Source: an uncultured Clostridia bacterium | GTDB lineage: Bacteria; Bacillota; Clostridia; TANB77; CAG-508 | Direction: 5' to 3' | DNA: 17,529 nucleotides | Assembly: GCA_944393345.1 (NCBI GenBank) | Contig: CALXZW010000018.1 | Location: forward strand, 1-17,529 | Shown: positions 1 to 7,168 of the stretch, in pieces | Position numbering within the stretch: position 1 is the stretch's first letter | How the letters are laid out: each line of letters starts with the position of its first letter | Notes under the pieces: generated by a model | Told to the model about the DNA's origin: nothing | Seen by the model: the letters and a program-made list of their open reading frames with translations, nothing else | Databases searched by the model: none | Position numbers and translations under genes: made by a program

Positions 1-1
1 A

Positions 2-76
2 ATGATTGTAATATTTGTAATTTATATAGAACTATTTATTCTAAATCTTATTCCAAAGAAAAAACAAAATAGTTAA
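2..76 (+). CDS. Possible 3' end of a membrane protein gene (partial, runs off the left edge)
   Basis: Plus-strand frame 2 is open from the window edge to a TAA at 74-76. It reads as a hydrophobic stretch (VIFVIYIELFILNL) followed by a basic tail (IPKKKQNS), which looks like a last transmembrane helix with a cytoplasmic positive end. The stop lies 6 bases before the hairpin at 83-122, which could then terminate both converging genes. Only about 24 residues are visible, so neither family nor function can be named. Frame 1 is also open to a TAG at 70-72, but its translation (Asn, Cys and Tyr rich) looks less like protein. This is a tentative call based on composition and position. Confidence 0.35.
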   Translation: MIVIFVIYIELFILNLIPKKKQNS

Positions 77-122
77 AAATAAACTGTTTAACACAAATTT
101 ATATTATTTTGTATTAAACAGT
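71..122 (-). terminator. Rho-independent terminator of the 219-aa gene, possibly bidirectional
   Basis: A 15-bp inverted repeat pairs 83-97 with 108-122 around a 10-nt loop. On the minus strand the hairpin is followed by TTATTTTT (82-75). The one imperfect position, 92 against 113, is a G-U wobble in the minus-strand RNA but a C-A mismatch in the plus-strand RNA, so the structure is better for minus transcripts. A T-rich run on the plus side (125-129) would allow weaker use in the other direction. Confidence 0.75.
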
Positions 123-129
123 CTTATTT

Positions 130-789
130 TTATATTAATTTATTATTATTTAATGTATCGACAGTTTCACGCAAATTTGGCAATAATGCATCTATTAATT
201 CATTATTTACTGTTATTTCCCATTTATTATCTTTTTTTGTAAACTCTATCGTTTTTGTTTGTGTTATTGTTTGTGCCTCTTGATTATTTATTTCTTCCAC
301 TAAATAATTTTTTATTTCATCATTTTCTAGATTTTTCCCACTAAACACAGCAGATAATGCTTTTTGCATGTATTTTTCAATTATTATTTTAAAATCTTTG
401 TTGGTTATTTCTAAATTGATAGTTGCCTTATCTTTTTCTGTTTTAACCTCTAAAATTTTCCATTCTAGTTTATTAAATAATGATTTTTTAGTTTCTTCAT
501 TAAATTCCTTACTTGACAATAAATCAGATGTTCCCAATATTTCTTCATAACTAATATATTGATTTATTTTTTCTAATTTTCCTTCTTTTAAATTACTTAA
601 AATATTATTTAATAATTTTTCTGGTGTTTGTTGTAATGTTAGTATTACAAATGCTATTAATACTATCAAACATATTGCAATTACTATACTAATAATATAA
701 TATAAGTCTTTTTTATTTTTTATTTTACCAACTTGCTTATTTTCCTCTTTTTTTACTTTTTCAAATTTCTTTTCTTCTTTTACTTCCAT
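130..789 (-). CDS. Membrane-anchored protein with a probable extracytoplasmic NTF2/cystatin-like domain, function unknown
   Basis: The protein has 219 residues. Residues 1-28 are highly charged (Lys/Glu) and presumably cytoplasmic. Residues 30-52 form one strong transmembrane helix, and the rest would face outward. The outer part starts with PEKLLNNILSNLKEGKLEKI, then alternates predicted strands and helices, with a terminal pattern (DNKWEITVNNELIDALLP) typical of the DUF4878/DUF5105-like proteins of Bacillota. That family link is a resemblance by eye, not a search result. There is no lipobox and no catalytic motif. The start is well supported: GGAGGGG at 800-794 lies 4 nt before the ATG. The gene has its own near-consensus promoter (819-847) and terminator (71-122), so it is probably monocistronic. 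It follows gpr, where related clostridia often carry spoIIP, but it shows no SpoIIP amidase features. Confidence 0.8.
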   Translation of the reverse strand: MEVKEEKKFEKVKKEENKQVGKIKNKKDLYYIISIVIAICLIVLIAFVILTLQQTPEKLLNNILSNLKEGKLEKINQYISYEEILGTSDLLSSKEFNEETKKSLFNKLEWKILEVKTEKDKATINLEITNKDFKIIIEKYMQKALSAVFSGKNLENDEIKNYLVEEINNQEAQTITQTKTIEFTKKDNKWEITVNNELIDALLPNLRETVDTLNNNKLI

Positions 790-818
790 ATTACCCCTCC
801 TATTTCTACATCAATTTG

Positions 819-847
819 ATTATATATTAACAAATTATTTTTTTCAA
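819..847 (-). promoter_or_regulatory. SigmaA-type promoter of the 219-aa gene
   Basis: On the minus strand, TTGAAA (847-842) is separated by exactly 17 nt from TATAAT (824-819). This is the closest match to the vegetative consensus in the window. It begins just after the gpr stop codon and leaves a leader of about 22-25 nt that contains GGAGGGG. Confidence 0.75.
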
Positions 848-863
848 CATTTTTTATAAAATT

Positions 864-1799
864 TTATAGACTCATATTAATTCCCATTGATACTACATCT
901 TTCATGTTTTCTATTAATTGATCTATTTCCTTTGGAGTTACTATTAAATTATATTCTTTAGGATTTAAAGCTTCTTTTATTTCCTCATAATTATCTTCTT
1001 CTTTTAAATTATTTAAATATTCATTAGATTTTGCTTCTTCTTGTAGTTTTGTTATAAACAAATCCAAACTATCATTTACAAGTACTGCTGTTTCAACAAC
1101 AGTAGGAATTCCAAGCGAGATTACTGGTAAATTTAATGTTCTCTTGCTTATTTCTTGTCTTTTATTTCCAACTCCTGCACCAGGAACGATACCTGTATCA
1201 GATATTTGTACAGTACTACTAATTCTTTCTATACTTCTTGATGCAAGTGCATCTATTACAATTAGGAGTTTTGGGTTTATATTGTCAATTATTCCCTTTA
1301 ATATTTCTAAAGTTTCTATTCCTGTGGTTCCAAGTACACCTGGAGCTATCGCACTTACCATTCTTGTTCCTTCTTCTACATATTGTGGTAAATAATTTAT
1401 AATATGTCTTGTAACTTCAATTTCATTTATAACTTTTGGTCCTAAACTATCTGGTGTTACATATATATTTCCCAAACCTACAACTAAAATTTCATCTTGT
1501 TTATTTATATGAATGTCTATAATTTTTTTTAACTCTTTTGAAACTACTTCTGCTGCTTTCTTTATTTCTTCTTCTTGAGCTATTTTTAACTTTTTTACAT
1601 CTATTGTAATATAATTTCCTATTGGTTTTCCTATTGCTTGTTCTCCATTTTCATTTGTAATTTTAACTCTTTCTATTTTTATATTTTCATCTACATCTTC
1701 TTGTTCACTTTCTATTCCATCAATTTGATTTTCAATATTATTAGCTTTTTGATAAATATCTCTTCTTTCAGATGCTAAATCTGTTCTAAAATTATACAT
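864..1799 (-). CDS. gpr: Germination protease (spore protease GPR)
   Basis: GPR is the peptidase family A25 endoprotease that degrades small acid-soluble spore proteins early in germination. It is made as a zymogen in the forespore and cuts itself. The 311-residue protein (B. subtilis GPR is near 370) shows the family hallmarks: VGLGNIYVTPDSLGP (D117), SAIAPGVLGTTGIET, IDALASR (D183), QISDTGIVPGAGVGNKR and a C-terminal LIVTPKEIDQLI. D117 and D183 correspond to the aspartates proposed as catalytic in Bacillus GPR. The self-cleavage site RTD|LASE is at residues 5-10, so the propeptide is only about 7 residues, against 15 in B. megaterium. The start has GGGAG at 1811-1807, 7 nt ahead. The gene sits alone between a terminator and its own promoter. 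SpoIIP, a frequent neighbour, is absent. Confidence 0.95.
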   Translation of the reverse strand: MYNFRTDLASERRDIYQKANNIENQIDGIESEQEDVDENIKIERVKITNENGEQAIGKPIGNYITIDVKKLKIAQEEEIKKAAEVVSKELKKIIDIHINKQDEILVVGLGNIYVTPDSLGPKVINEIEVTRHIINYLPQYVEEGTRMVSAIAPGVLGTTGIETLEILKGIIDNINPKLLIVIDALASRSIERISSTVQISDTGIVPGAGVGNKRQEISKRTLNLPVISLGIPTVVETAVLVNDSLDLFITKLQEEAKSNEYLNNLKEEDNYEEIKEALNPKEYNLIVTPKEIDQLIENMKDVVSMGINMSL

Positions 1800-1815
1800 A
1801 AAATCACTCCCATTT

Positions 1816-1845
1816 TAGTATAATTAATTGTTTATATTTTATTCA
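1816..1845 (-). promoter_or_regulatory. Candidate gpr promoter (sigmaG/sigmaF-like, sigmaA not excluded)
   Basis: On the minus strand, TGAATA (1845-1840) and TATACTA (1822-1816) are 17 nt apart. The sigmaG consensus is close to GHATR, about 18 nt, CATNHTA, so this fits except for T instead of C in the -10 and one base less spacing. The same bases read as sigmaA TTGAAT, 18 nt, TATACT. The family role (forespore expression) favours sigmaG. The -10 lies only 5 nt ahead of the GGGAG, so the leader would be very short. Confidence 0.5.
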
Positions 1846-1881
1846 AAAAAATGAACTTTAAGGACACCGTCCCAAAAGTTC
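1845..1881 (-). terminator. Rho-independent terminator after uvrA
   Basis: On the minus strand GAACTTT (1881-1875) pairs with AAAGTTC (1859-1853), and GGGAC pairs with GTCCT (one G-U) inside it around a GGT loop, with one T-T mismatch between the two blocks. The stem is followed by ATTTTTTT (1852-1845). The hairpin starts 4 nt after the uvrA stop and separates fhs-uvrA from gpr. It is the most GC-rich hairpin in the window. Confidence 0.9.
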
Positions 1882-1885
1882 AAAA

Positions 1886-2965
1886 TTAAATATATTTTTC
1901 TAAAAATTTCCCTGTATAACTTCTTTCGTTTTTACATATTTGTTCTGGTGTTCCAACAGCTATGATTTCTCCTCCATTTTCTCCACCTTCTGGTCCTAAA
2001 TCTATAATGTAATCAGCAGTTTTTATTAAATCTAAGTTATGCTCTATTACTATTATTGTATTTCCTGTATCTACTAATCTTTGCAAAATATCTACTAATT
2101 TATGAACATCTGCAATATGAAGTCCAGTTGTTGGTTCATCTAAAATATATAATGTTTTTCCTGTTGCTCTTTTAGAAAGTTCTGTTGCTAATTTTACTCT
2201 TTGTGCTTCTCCTCCTGATAAAGTAGTTGATGGTTGTCCAAGTTTTATATACCCTAATCCCACATCATATAAAGTTTGCATTTTTTGCTTTATTTTTGGA
2301 ATTTTATTAAAAAATTCTAATGCTTCTTCTACTGTCATATCTAATACATCTGCTATTGACTTTCCTTTATATTTTACCTCTAAAGTTTCTCTATTATACC
2401 TCTTTCCCTTACATACTTCACATGGTACATATATATCTGGTAAAAAATGCATTTCTATTTTATGAACTCCATCTCCATTACAACTTTCACATCTTCCTCC
2501 TGCTACATTAAAACTAAATCTTCCTTTTTGATAACCTCGTAATTTTGCCTCTTCTGTTTCTGAAAATATATCTCTTATCAAATCAAAAACTCCTGTATAT
2601 GTTGCTGGATTTGATCTAGGTGTTCTTCCTATTGGTGATTGATCTATATTTATTATCTTGTCTATATTTTCTAATCCTTTTATTCCTTTGCATTTTCCTG
2701 GTTTTTCGTTTGAACCATTTAATTCTTTTGCTATTGATTTATATAATACTTCATTTACTAATGTAGATTTTCCTGATCCTGATACTCCTGTAACACAATT
2801 AAATACTCCTAATGGGAATTTAACACTAATGTTTTTTAAATTATTTTCAGTTGCACCTATAACTTCTATTACTTTATTTTTTACATGTTTTCTTCTAGTT
2901 TTTGGCACTGGAATTTGCTTTCTTTTGCTTAAATATTGTCCTGTTATAGATTCTTTTACTTGCAT
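1886..2965 (-). CDS. uvrA: UvrA, C-terminal part (second ABC half) downstream of a frameshift
   Basis: This is the C-terminal half of the excinuclease ABC subunit A, the ATPase that finds bulky DNA damage and loads UvrB. The open frame from the internal ATG encodes 359 residues: TGQYLSKRKQIPVPKTRRK linker, Walker A GVSGSGKST (60-68), a four-cysteine zinc finger (C159, C162, C182, C185), the LSGGEAQR signature and a LYILDEPTTGLH Walker B. The ATG at 2965 is not a real start. No Shine-Dalgarno precedes it, and the frame continues upstream to 2983 as GTAQEI, which completes a normal UvrA sequence. It is therefore the rest of the gene at 2895-4712, displaced by one base at 2984. Ending after this is a clear terminator (1845-1881). 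Confidence 0.9.
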   Translation of the reverse strand: MQVKESITGQYLSKRKQIPVPKTRRKHVKNKVIEVIGATENNLKNISVKFPLGVFNCVTGVSGSGKSTLVNEVLYKSIAKELNGSNEKPGKCKGIKGLENIDKIINIDQSPIGRTPRSNPATYTGVFDLIRDIFSETEEAKLRGYQKGRFSFNVAGGRCESCNGDGVHKIEMHFLPDIYVPCEVCKGKRYNRETLEVKYKGKSIADVLDMTVEEALEFFNKIPKIKQKMQTLYDVGLGYIKLGQPSTTLSGGEAQRVKLATELSKRATGKTLYILDEPTTGLHIADVHKLVDILQRLVDTGNTIIVIEHNLDLIKTADYIIDLGPEGGENGGEIIAVGTPEQICKNERSYTGKFLEKYI

Positions 2966-4712
2966 TATTTCTTGTGCAGTACCGCTGTGCCATTACCTGT
3001 CCACCATGAGTTCCTGCACCTGGCCCTATATCTATAATTTGATCTGCTGCATACATTGTATCTTCATCATGCTCAACTACTAATAAAGTATTTCCTAAAT
3101 CTCTAAGTTTTTTAAGTGTACTTAATAACCTATCATTGTCCCTTTGGTGTAATCCTATACTTGGCTCATCTAATATATATAATACACCTGTCAAACCAGA
3201 ACCAATTTGAGTTGCTAATCTTATTCTTTGTGCTTCTCCTCCAGATAATGTTCCTGCACTTCTTGATAAAGTTAAATATTCTAATCCTACATCTATTAAA
3301 AACTGCAATCTTTGATTTATTTCTTTCAAAATCATGTCTGATATCATTGCTTCTGTTTTATTTAATTCTAAGTTTTCTAAATAATCTTTTATCTTGTTTA
3401 TTGACATATCTGTTAATTCATTTATATTTTTATTTCCTACTTTAACTGATAATATTTCTTTTTTTAATCTTGCTCCATTACAAGTATAACAAGGTAAATT
3501 ACTCATATATATTTCATAGAATTCTCTCATTCCTTGTGATTTTGTTTCATTATGTCTTCTTTCAAGTGTTGGAATAATTCCCTCAAATGGTGCATTAAAT
3601 TTTCTAATTCCTGCTGCTGATTCATATTCAAAATCTATTTTTTCATCTCCTGTACCATATAAAATTTTATCCATGAAATCTTTTGGTATATCTTTTATTT
3701 TTTTGTTTTTAATATTTACACCATAATGTTTTGCTAAACTTTCAAAATACATTTTAGCCATTGTATCTCCCTTTTTCATGGTGCTTGCTCCAAATGCTTT
3801 AATACCATCATATAATGTTTTATTTTTGTCTGGTATTATTAAATCTTCATCCATTTTCATTAAATATCCTATTCCTGTACAAGTAGGACATGCACCAAAT
3901 GGATTGTTAAAAGAAAACATTCTAGGTGTTAATTCTGGGAAACTAAATCCACAATCAGGACAAGCATAATTACAACTATATAATTTTGGTTCTTGTCCTT
4001 GTATATCAACTAAAACTAATTGTTCTGCATGCTTTAAAGCTATTTCTACTGATTCTGTTAATCTACTTAAAATTTCTGGTTTTATAACTAATCTATCTAC
4101 TACTAATTCTATAAAATGCTTTTTCTTTCTATCTAAAACTATATCATCAGATAATTCATAAATTTCACCATCAATTCTTATTCTCACAAATCCTTCTTTT
4201 TGATACTCTTGAAATTGTTTTGTAAATTCACCTTTTCTTCCTCTTACAACAGGTGCTAATATTTGAATTTTTGTTCCTTCCTCTAATTCCATAATATTAT
4301 CTACAATTTGATCTATGGTTTGTTTTTCAATTTTTTTATTACAATTTGGACAATATGGTACTCCTATTCTTGCATATAATAAACGGATATAGTCATAAAT
4401 TTCTGTTACTGTCCCTACTGTTGAACGAGGATTTTTTGAAGTTGTTTTTTGGTCTATTGATATTGCAGGAGAAAGTCCGTCTATTCTTTCTACATCTGGC
4501 TTTTCCATTAAACCTAAAAATTGTCTTGCATAAGATGATAAACTTTCTACATATCTTCTTTGCCCTTCTGCATATAATGTATCAAAAGCTAAAGAAGATT
4601 TTCCTGAACCTGATAATCCTGTTATTACAACTAATTTATCTCTTGGTATCTCTAAATTTATATTTTTTAAATTATGTTCTTTTGCACCTTTTATTACTAT
4701 TTTATCATTCAT
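2895..4712 (-). CDS. uvrA: UvrA, N-terminal part (first ABC half), frameshifted at its 3' end
   Basis: This is the N-terminal part of the UvrABC damage-recognition ATPase. True UvrA sequence runs for 576 residues: Walker A GLSGSGKS (32-39), the UvrA-specific LYAEGQRRYVESLSSYARQF, a CPNC and a CPDC...CPTC cysteine cluster (zinc), signature LSGGEAQR (489-496), Walker B LYILDEPSIGLH (D515, E516) and IDIGPGAGTHGGQVMAQ. The next 29 residues (RYCTRNNASK...) are out of frame and resemble nothing in UvrA, and the frame stops at 2895. Skipping base 2984 joins this part to the fragment ending at 1886 and gives 941 residues, the usual UvrA length. The start is supported by GGGGGAAG before the ATG. The gene is 22 nt downstream of fhs and probably cotranscribed with it. 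As written it would lack the second ATPase half, so it is a pseudogene unless the extra base is an assembly error. Confidence 0.93.
   Translation of the reverse strand: MNDKIVIKGAKEHNLKNINLEIPRDKLVVITGLSGSGKSSLAFDTLYAEGQRRYVESLSSYARQFLGLMEKPDVERIDGLSPAISIDQKTTSKNPRSTVGTVTEIYDYIRLLYARIGVPYCPNCNKKIEKQTIDQIVDNIMELEEGTKIQILAPVVRGRKGEFTKQFQEYQKEGFVRIRIDGEIYELSDDIVLDRKKKHFIELVVDRLVIKPEILSRLTESVEIALKHAEQLVLVDIQGQEPKLYSCNYACPDCGFSFPELTPRMFSFNNPFGACPTCTGIGYLMKMDEDLIIPDKNKTLYDGIKAFGASTMKKGDTMAKMYFESLAKHYGVNIKNKKIKDIPKDFMDKILYGTGDEKIDFEYESAAGIRKFNAPFEGIIPTLERRHNETKSQGMREFYEIYMSNLPCYTCNGARLKKEILSVKVGNKNINELTDMSINKIKDYLENLELNKTEAMISDMILKEINQRLQFLIDVGLEYLTLSRSAGTLSGGEAQRIRLATQIGSGLTGVLYILDEPSIGLHQRDNDRLLSTLKKLRDLGNTLLVVEHDEDTMYAADQIIDIGPGAGTHGGQVMAQRYCTRNNASKRIYNRTIFKQKKANSSAKN
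2981..2987 (-). other. uvrA: Frameshift point in uvrA (one extra base, best placed at 2984)
   Basis: The coding strand reads GCA CAG C GGT ACT GCA CAA GAA. Dropping the single C (G at 2984 on the plus strand) gives A-Q-G-T-A-Q-E, a normal UvrA junction between the first Walker B region and the TGQYL linker. Frame 1 carries 576 codons to 2985, and frame 2 carries 365 codons plus stop from 2983. With the extra base present, the reading frame uses a CGG codon. I found no other in-frame CGG in the window when checking each CCG on the plus strand. The site is not in a homopolymer. Confidence 0.88.
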
Positions 4713-4734
4713 AATCTTCCCCCTACATAATGTT

Positions 4735-6396
4735 TTAAAAAATCCCTACTATTTCACCTTTTTCATCTATATTTATATTTTCTGCTGCTGGAACTTTAGG
4801 AAGTCCTGGCATTGTCATTATTTTTCCGGCTAAAATTACTATAAAACCTGCTCCTGCTTTTAATTCTACACCTCTTACATGTATATTATATTTATCTTTA
4901 CATTCCAGATTTTTAGGATCATCTGAAAAAGAATATTGAGTCTTAGCAATACAAATAGGTAATTTAGAATATCCTAATTTATCTATTTTCTTTATTTGTT
5001 CTTCTGCTTCTTCTGAATATTCTACATTATATGCTCCATAAATTTTAGTAGCAACTTTTTTTACTTTTTCTTTTATTGAATCTGATAATCCATACATATA
5101 GTTAAGTTTAGTTTCTTTAGTTGATAAATTTACAATTTTCTCTGCTATATCAATTGCTCCTTCTCCACCTTTTGCCCATCCATCAACTAAACTTAATTCT
5201 ACATCTTTTTCTTTTAATTTTTCTTTTAAATATTCTATTTCTTTTTCTGTATCTTGATTATATCTATTTAAAGCTACTATCACATTTAATCCAAATTTAT
5301 TTTTTATATTCTCTATATGCCTATATAAATTATCAATTCCCTTCTCTATTGCCTCTAAATTTTCAACTTGTAAATTTTCCTTTTCAACTCCACCATGATA
5401 TTTTATTGCTTTAATTGTTGCAACAATTACAACAACATCTGGTTTCAAATTTGCTTTTCTACATTTTATATCTAAAAATTTTTCTGCTCCTAAATCTGCA
5501 CCAAACCCTGCTTCTGTTATTGTATAATCTGCTAATTTTAATGCTAATTTAGTAGCAATTATACTATTACATCCATGTGCAATATTTGCAAAAGGTCCAC
5601 CATGTATTATTGCTGGTGTATGTTCTAACGTTTGTACTAAGTTAGGTTTTATTGCATCTTTTAATAAAACAGCCATTGCTCCTTGTGCATCTAATTGTTT
5701 AGCATATATTGGTTCTCCTTTTTTATTATATCCTATTAAGATATTTCCCAATCTCTCTTTTAATTCTTCCATATTTTCTGCTAAACAAACTATTGCCATT
5801 ATCTCTGAAGCAACTGTAATGTCAAATCCATCTTTTCGAGGAACTATTTTACTTTCGCCAGATAGCCCTGTTTCTATACTTCTAAGTTGTCTATCATTTA
5901 AGTCAACACATCTTTTCCATACCACTTTTTCTATTTCTAATTCATTTCCAAAATATATATGATTATCTATTAAACTTGATAATAGATTATTAGCTGATGT
6001 TATAGCATGAATATCACCTGTAAAATGCAAATTTATATCTTCCATAGGAGCGACCTGGACTTTTCCTCCTCCAGTCGCTCCACCTTTAATACCAAAAACC
6101 GGACCTAATGAAGGTTCTCTTAATGCTAATACAGATTTTTTACCTATTTTTCTTAATCCATCTGCAATTGCAATTGATATAGTTGTTTTGCCTTCTCCTA
6201 ATGGTGTAGGACTTAAAGCGGTCACTAATATAAGTTTACCATTTTTTTTATCTTTTATTTTCTCATTTATTTCATCACTTATTTTCGCTTTATATTTTCC
6301 ATATTGTTCTAAATATTCATCATTAATTTCTAATTTTTCTGCAATTTTTGTTATTTCTTCTAACTTTGTATTTCTTGCTATTTCTATATCTGTCAT
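4735..6396 (-). CDS. fhs: Formate--tetrahydrofolate ligase
   Basis: This cytoplasmic enzyme joins formate to tetrahydrofolate with ATP, giving 10-formyl-THF for purine synthesis, initiator tRNA formylation and, in acetogens, the methyl branch of the Wood-Ljungdahl pathway. The 553 residues match the usual length of about 555. The ATP-binding loop TPLGEGKTT is at 64-72, followed by the family stretches EPSLGPVFGIKGGATGGG, NLHFTGDIHAITSANNLL, PAIIHGGPFANIAHGCNS, TEAGFGADLGAEKF and DGWAKGG. The start follows AGAGGAGG with good spacing. No promoter with a convincing -35 was found in the 67-nt gap upstream, although a terminator (6432-6465) separates it from the previous operon. uvrA follows after 22 nt. 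An acetogenic role cannot be inferred, because no other pathway genes are here. Confidence 0.97.
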   Translation of the reverse strand: MTDIEIARNTKLEEITKIAEKLEINDEYLEQYGKYKAKISDEINEKIKDKKNGKLILVTALSPTPLGEGKTTISIAIADGLRKIGKKSVLALREPSLGPVFGIKGGATGGGKVQVAPMEDINLHFTGDIHAITSANNLLSSLIDNHIYFGNELEIEKVVWKRCVDLNDRQLRSIETGLSGESKIVPRKDGFDITVASEIMAIVCLAENMEELKERLGNILIGYNKKGEPIYAKQLDAQGAMAVLLKDAIKPNLVQTLEHTPAIIHGGPFANIAHGCNSIIATKLALKLADYTITEAGFGADLGAEKFLDIKCRKANLKPDVVVIVATIKAIKYHGGVEKENLQVENLEAIEKGIDNLYRHIENIKNKFGLNVIVALNRYNQDTEKEIEYLKEKLKEKDVELSLVDGWAKGGEGAIDIAEKIVNLSTKETKLNYMYGLSDSIKEKVKKVATKIYGAYNVEYSEEAEEQIKKIDKLGYSKLPICIAKTQYSFSDDPKNLECKDKYNIHVRGVELKAGAGFIVILAGKIMTMPGLPKVPAAENINIDEKGEIVGIF

Positions 6397-6431
6397 AAAA
6401 AAATCCTCCTCTCAACTTTAGAATATTTCAT

Positions 6432-6465
6432 TAAATAATTTAAGGGAAAAGTATTTCTTTTCCCT
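6432..6465 (-). terminator. Rho-independent terminator after the divergent PAP2 gene
   Basis: A perfect 9-bp stem pairs AGGGAAAAG (6465-6457 in minus orientation) with CTTTTCCCT (6451-6443) around a 5-nt loop, followed by the A/T tract TAAATTATTT. The stop codon TAG of the upstream gene (6466-6464) overlaps the base of the stem. The T tract is weaker than those of the other terminators here. Confidence 0.7.
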
Positions 6466-6904
6466 AAGCTACTAAACCTGCTATAATTCCTATCATTGCC
6501 CCAACAAAAACTTCTACAGGTGTGTGTCCTAAAACCTCAACGAGTTTTTCTGTTACTTGAACCCCAGATAATCCTGGCGTTTCTACCAACTTATTTAAAA
6601 GTGTAGCTTGTTTACCTGCTGCTCTTCTTACACCACATGCATCATACATTACAATAAATGCAAATAAAAATGATAGTGCAAATAAAGGTGTTCCTACACC
6701 TTCATATTTTCCTATTAATGTTGCAACACCAGTTACAACAGCTGAATGAGAACTAGGCATTCCTCCTGCTCCCATTATTCTTTTAAAATTAAATTTCTTT
6801 GTTTTTACTAAATCATGCAATAATTTAAATAATTGTATGCCAAACCATAAAAAAAACGGTACATATATATATTTATTTTGCACAAAAGTCATTATATCAT
6901 TCAT
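6464..6904 (-). CDS. Divergent PAP2 family membrane protein (DUF212, YuiD-like)
   Basis: This 146-residue membrane protein belongs to the divergent PAP2/acid phosphatase-vanadium haloperoxidase-related family. The conserved blocks are GGMPSSHS (47-54), DACGVRRAAGKQA (88-100) and GHTPVEVFVGAMIG (126-139). They correspond to phosphatase-like motifs, but the family's substrate is not established. Hydrophobic segments are near 12-29, 55-64, 73-88 and 131-146. In other clostridia, as I recall, this gene sits with ispA and dxs after xseB, which suggests a link to prenyl phosphates (inference). Here it directly follows xseB by 26 nt without those genes. The best ribosome site (GGGGATTAG) is somewhat far from the chosen ATG. 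An in-frame ATG four codons later is possible. It is the last gene of its operon. Confidence 0.88.
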   Translation of the reverse strand: MNDIMTFVQNKYIYVPFFLWFGIQLFKLLHDLVKTKKFNFKRIMGAGGMPSSHSAVVTGVATLIGKYEGVGTPLFALSFLFAFIVMYDACGVRRAAGKQATLLNKLVETPGLSGVQVTEKLVEVLGHTPVEVFVGAMIGIIAGLVA

Positions 6905-6930
6905 TCTTCAACTAATCCCCTTTTTCTTTA

Positions 6931-7152
6931 TTATTCTTCTGTTTTAAATTCTTCTTCTGAAATTTCTCCATTTTGATTTATTAAAATAGTAATTTTCTTT
7001 TCTGCATTTTCTAATTCTTTATTACATTCTTTGGAAATTTTTATACCTTCTTCAAATTTAGATACAGAATCTTCTAAATTTAATTCTCCTTTTTCTAGTT
7101 CTTTTACAATTTGTTCTAGTTTTTCTATTTGTTCTTCAAAACTTTTTTTCAT
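6931..7152 (-). CDS. xseB: Exodeoxyribonuclease VII small subunit
   Basis: XseB binds several copies to one XseA and completes exonuclease VII, which degrades single-stranded DNA into oligonucleotides in both directions. The 73-residue protein is all helical and charged, with the family pattern KSFEEQIEKLEQIVKELEKG, then LEDSVSKFEEGIKISKEC and ENAEKKI. Its length is typical. The gene starts 16 nt after the xseA stop with a modest GGTAGG ribosome site, consistent with coupled expression of the two subunits. No anomaly was seen. Confidence 0.95.
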   Translation of the reverse strand: MKKSFEEQIEKLEQIVKELEKGELNLEDSVSKFEEGIKISKECNKELENAEKKITILINQNGEISEEEFKTEE

Positions 7153-7168
7153 TTTTTAACCTACCTTT

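Noticed and set aside
1886..2965. The second uvrA open frame as an independent gene with start at 2965
   Set aside because: No ribosome site precedes that ATG, the frame continues upstream as normal UvrA sequence, and the combined length is exactly that of one UvrA.
2975..2995. Programmed +1 frameshift in uvrA
   Set aside because: CAG slipping to AGC gives poor anticodon pairing, no Shine-Dalgarno-like stimulator or stop codon sits at the site, and UvrA is not known to be recoded. Mutation or assembly error is simpler.
2658..3083. Plus-strand open frame of 141 codons opposite uvrA (and the many similar plus-strand frames across the window)
   Set aside because: They are antisense to well-supported genes, rich in Leu, Phe, Ser and Ile as expected from the complement of Lys/Glu-rich genes, and lack family motifs or ribosome sites.
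4713..4734. A separate uvrA promoter in the fhs-uvrA gap
   Set aside because: The gap is only 22 nt and is largely ribosome site. Cotranscription is more likely.
6397..6442. A fhs promoter using TATTCT as -10
   Set aside because: No -35-like hexamer lies at 16-18 nt and there is no TGn extension, so it was not listed.
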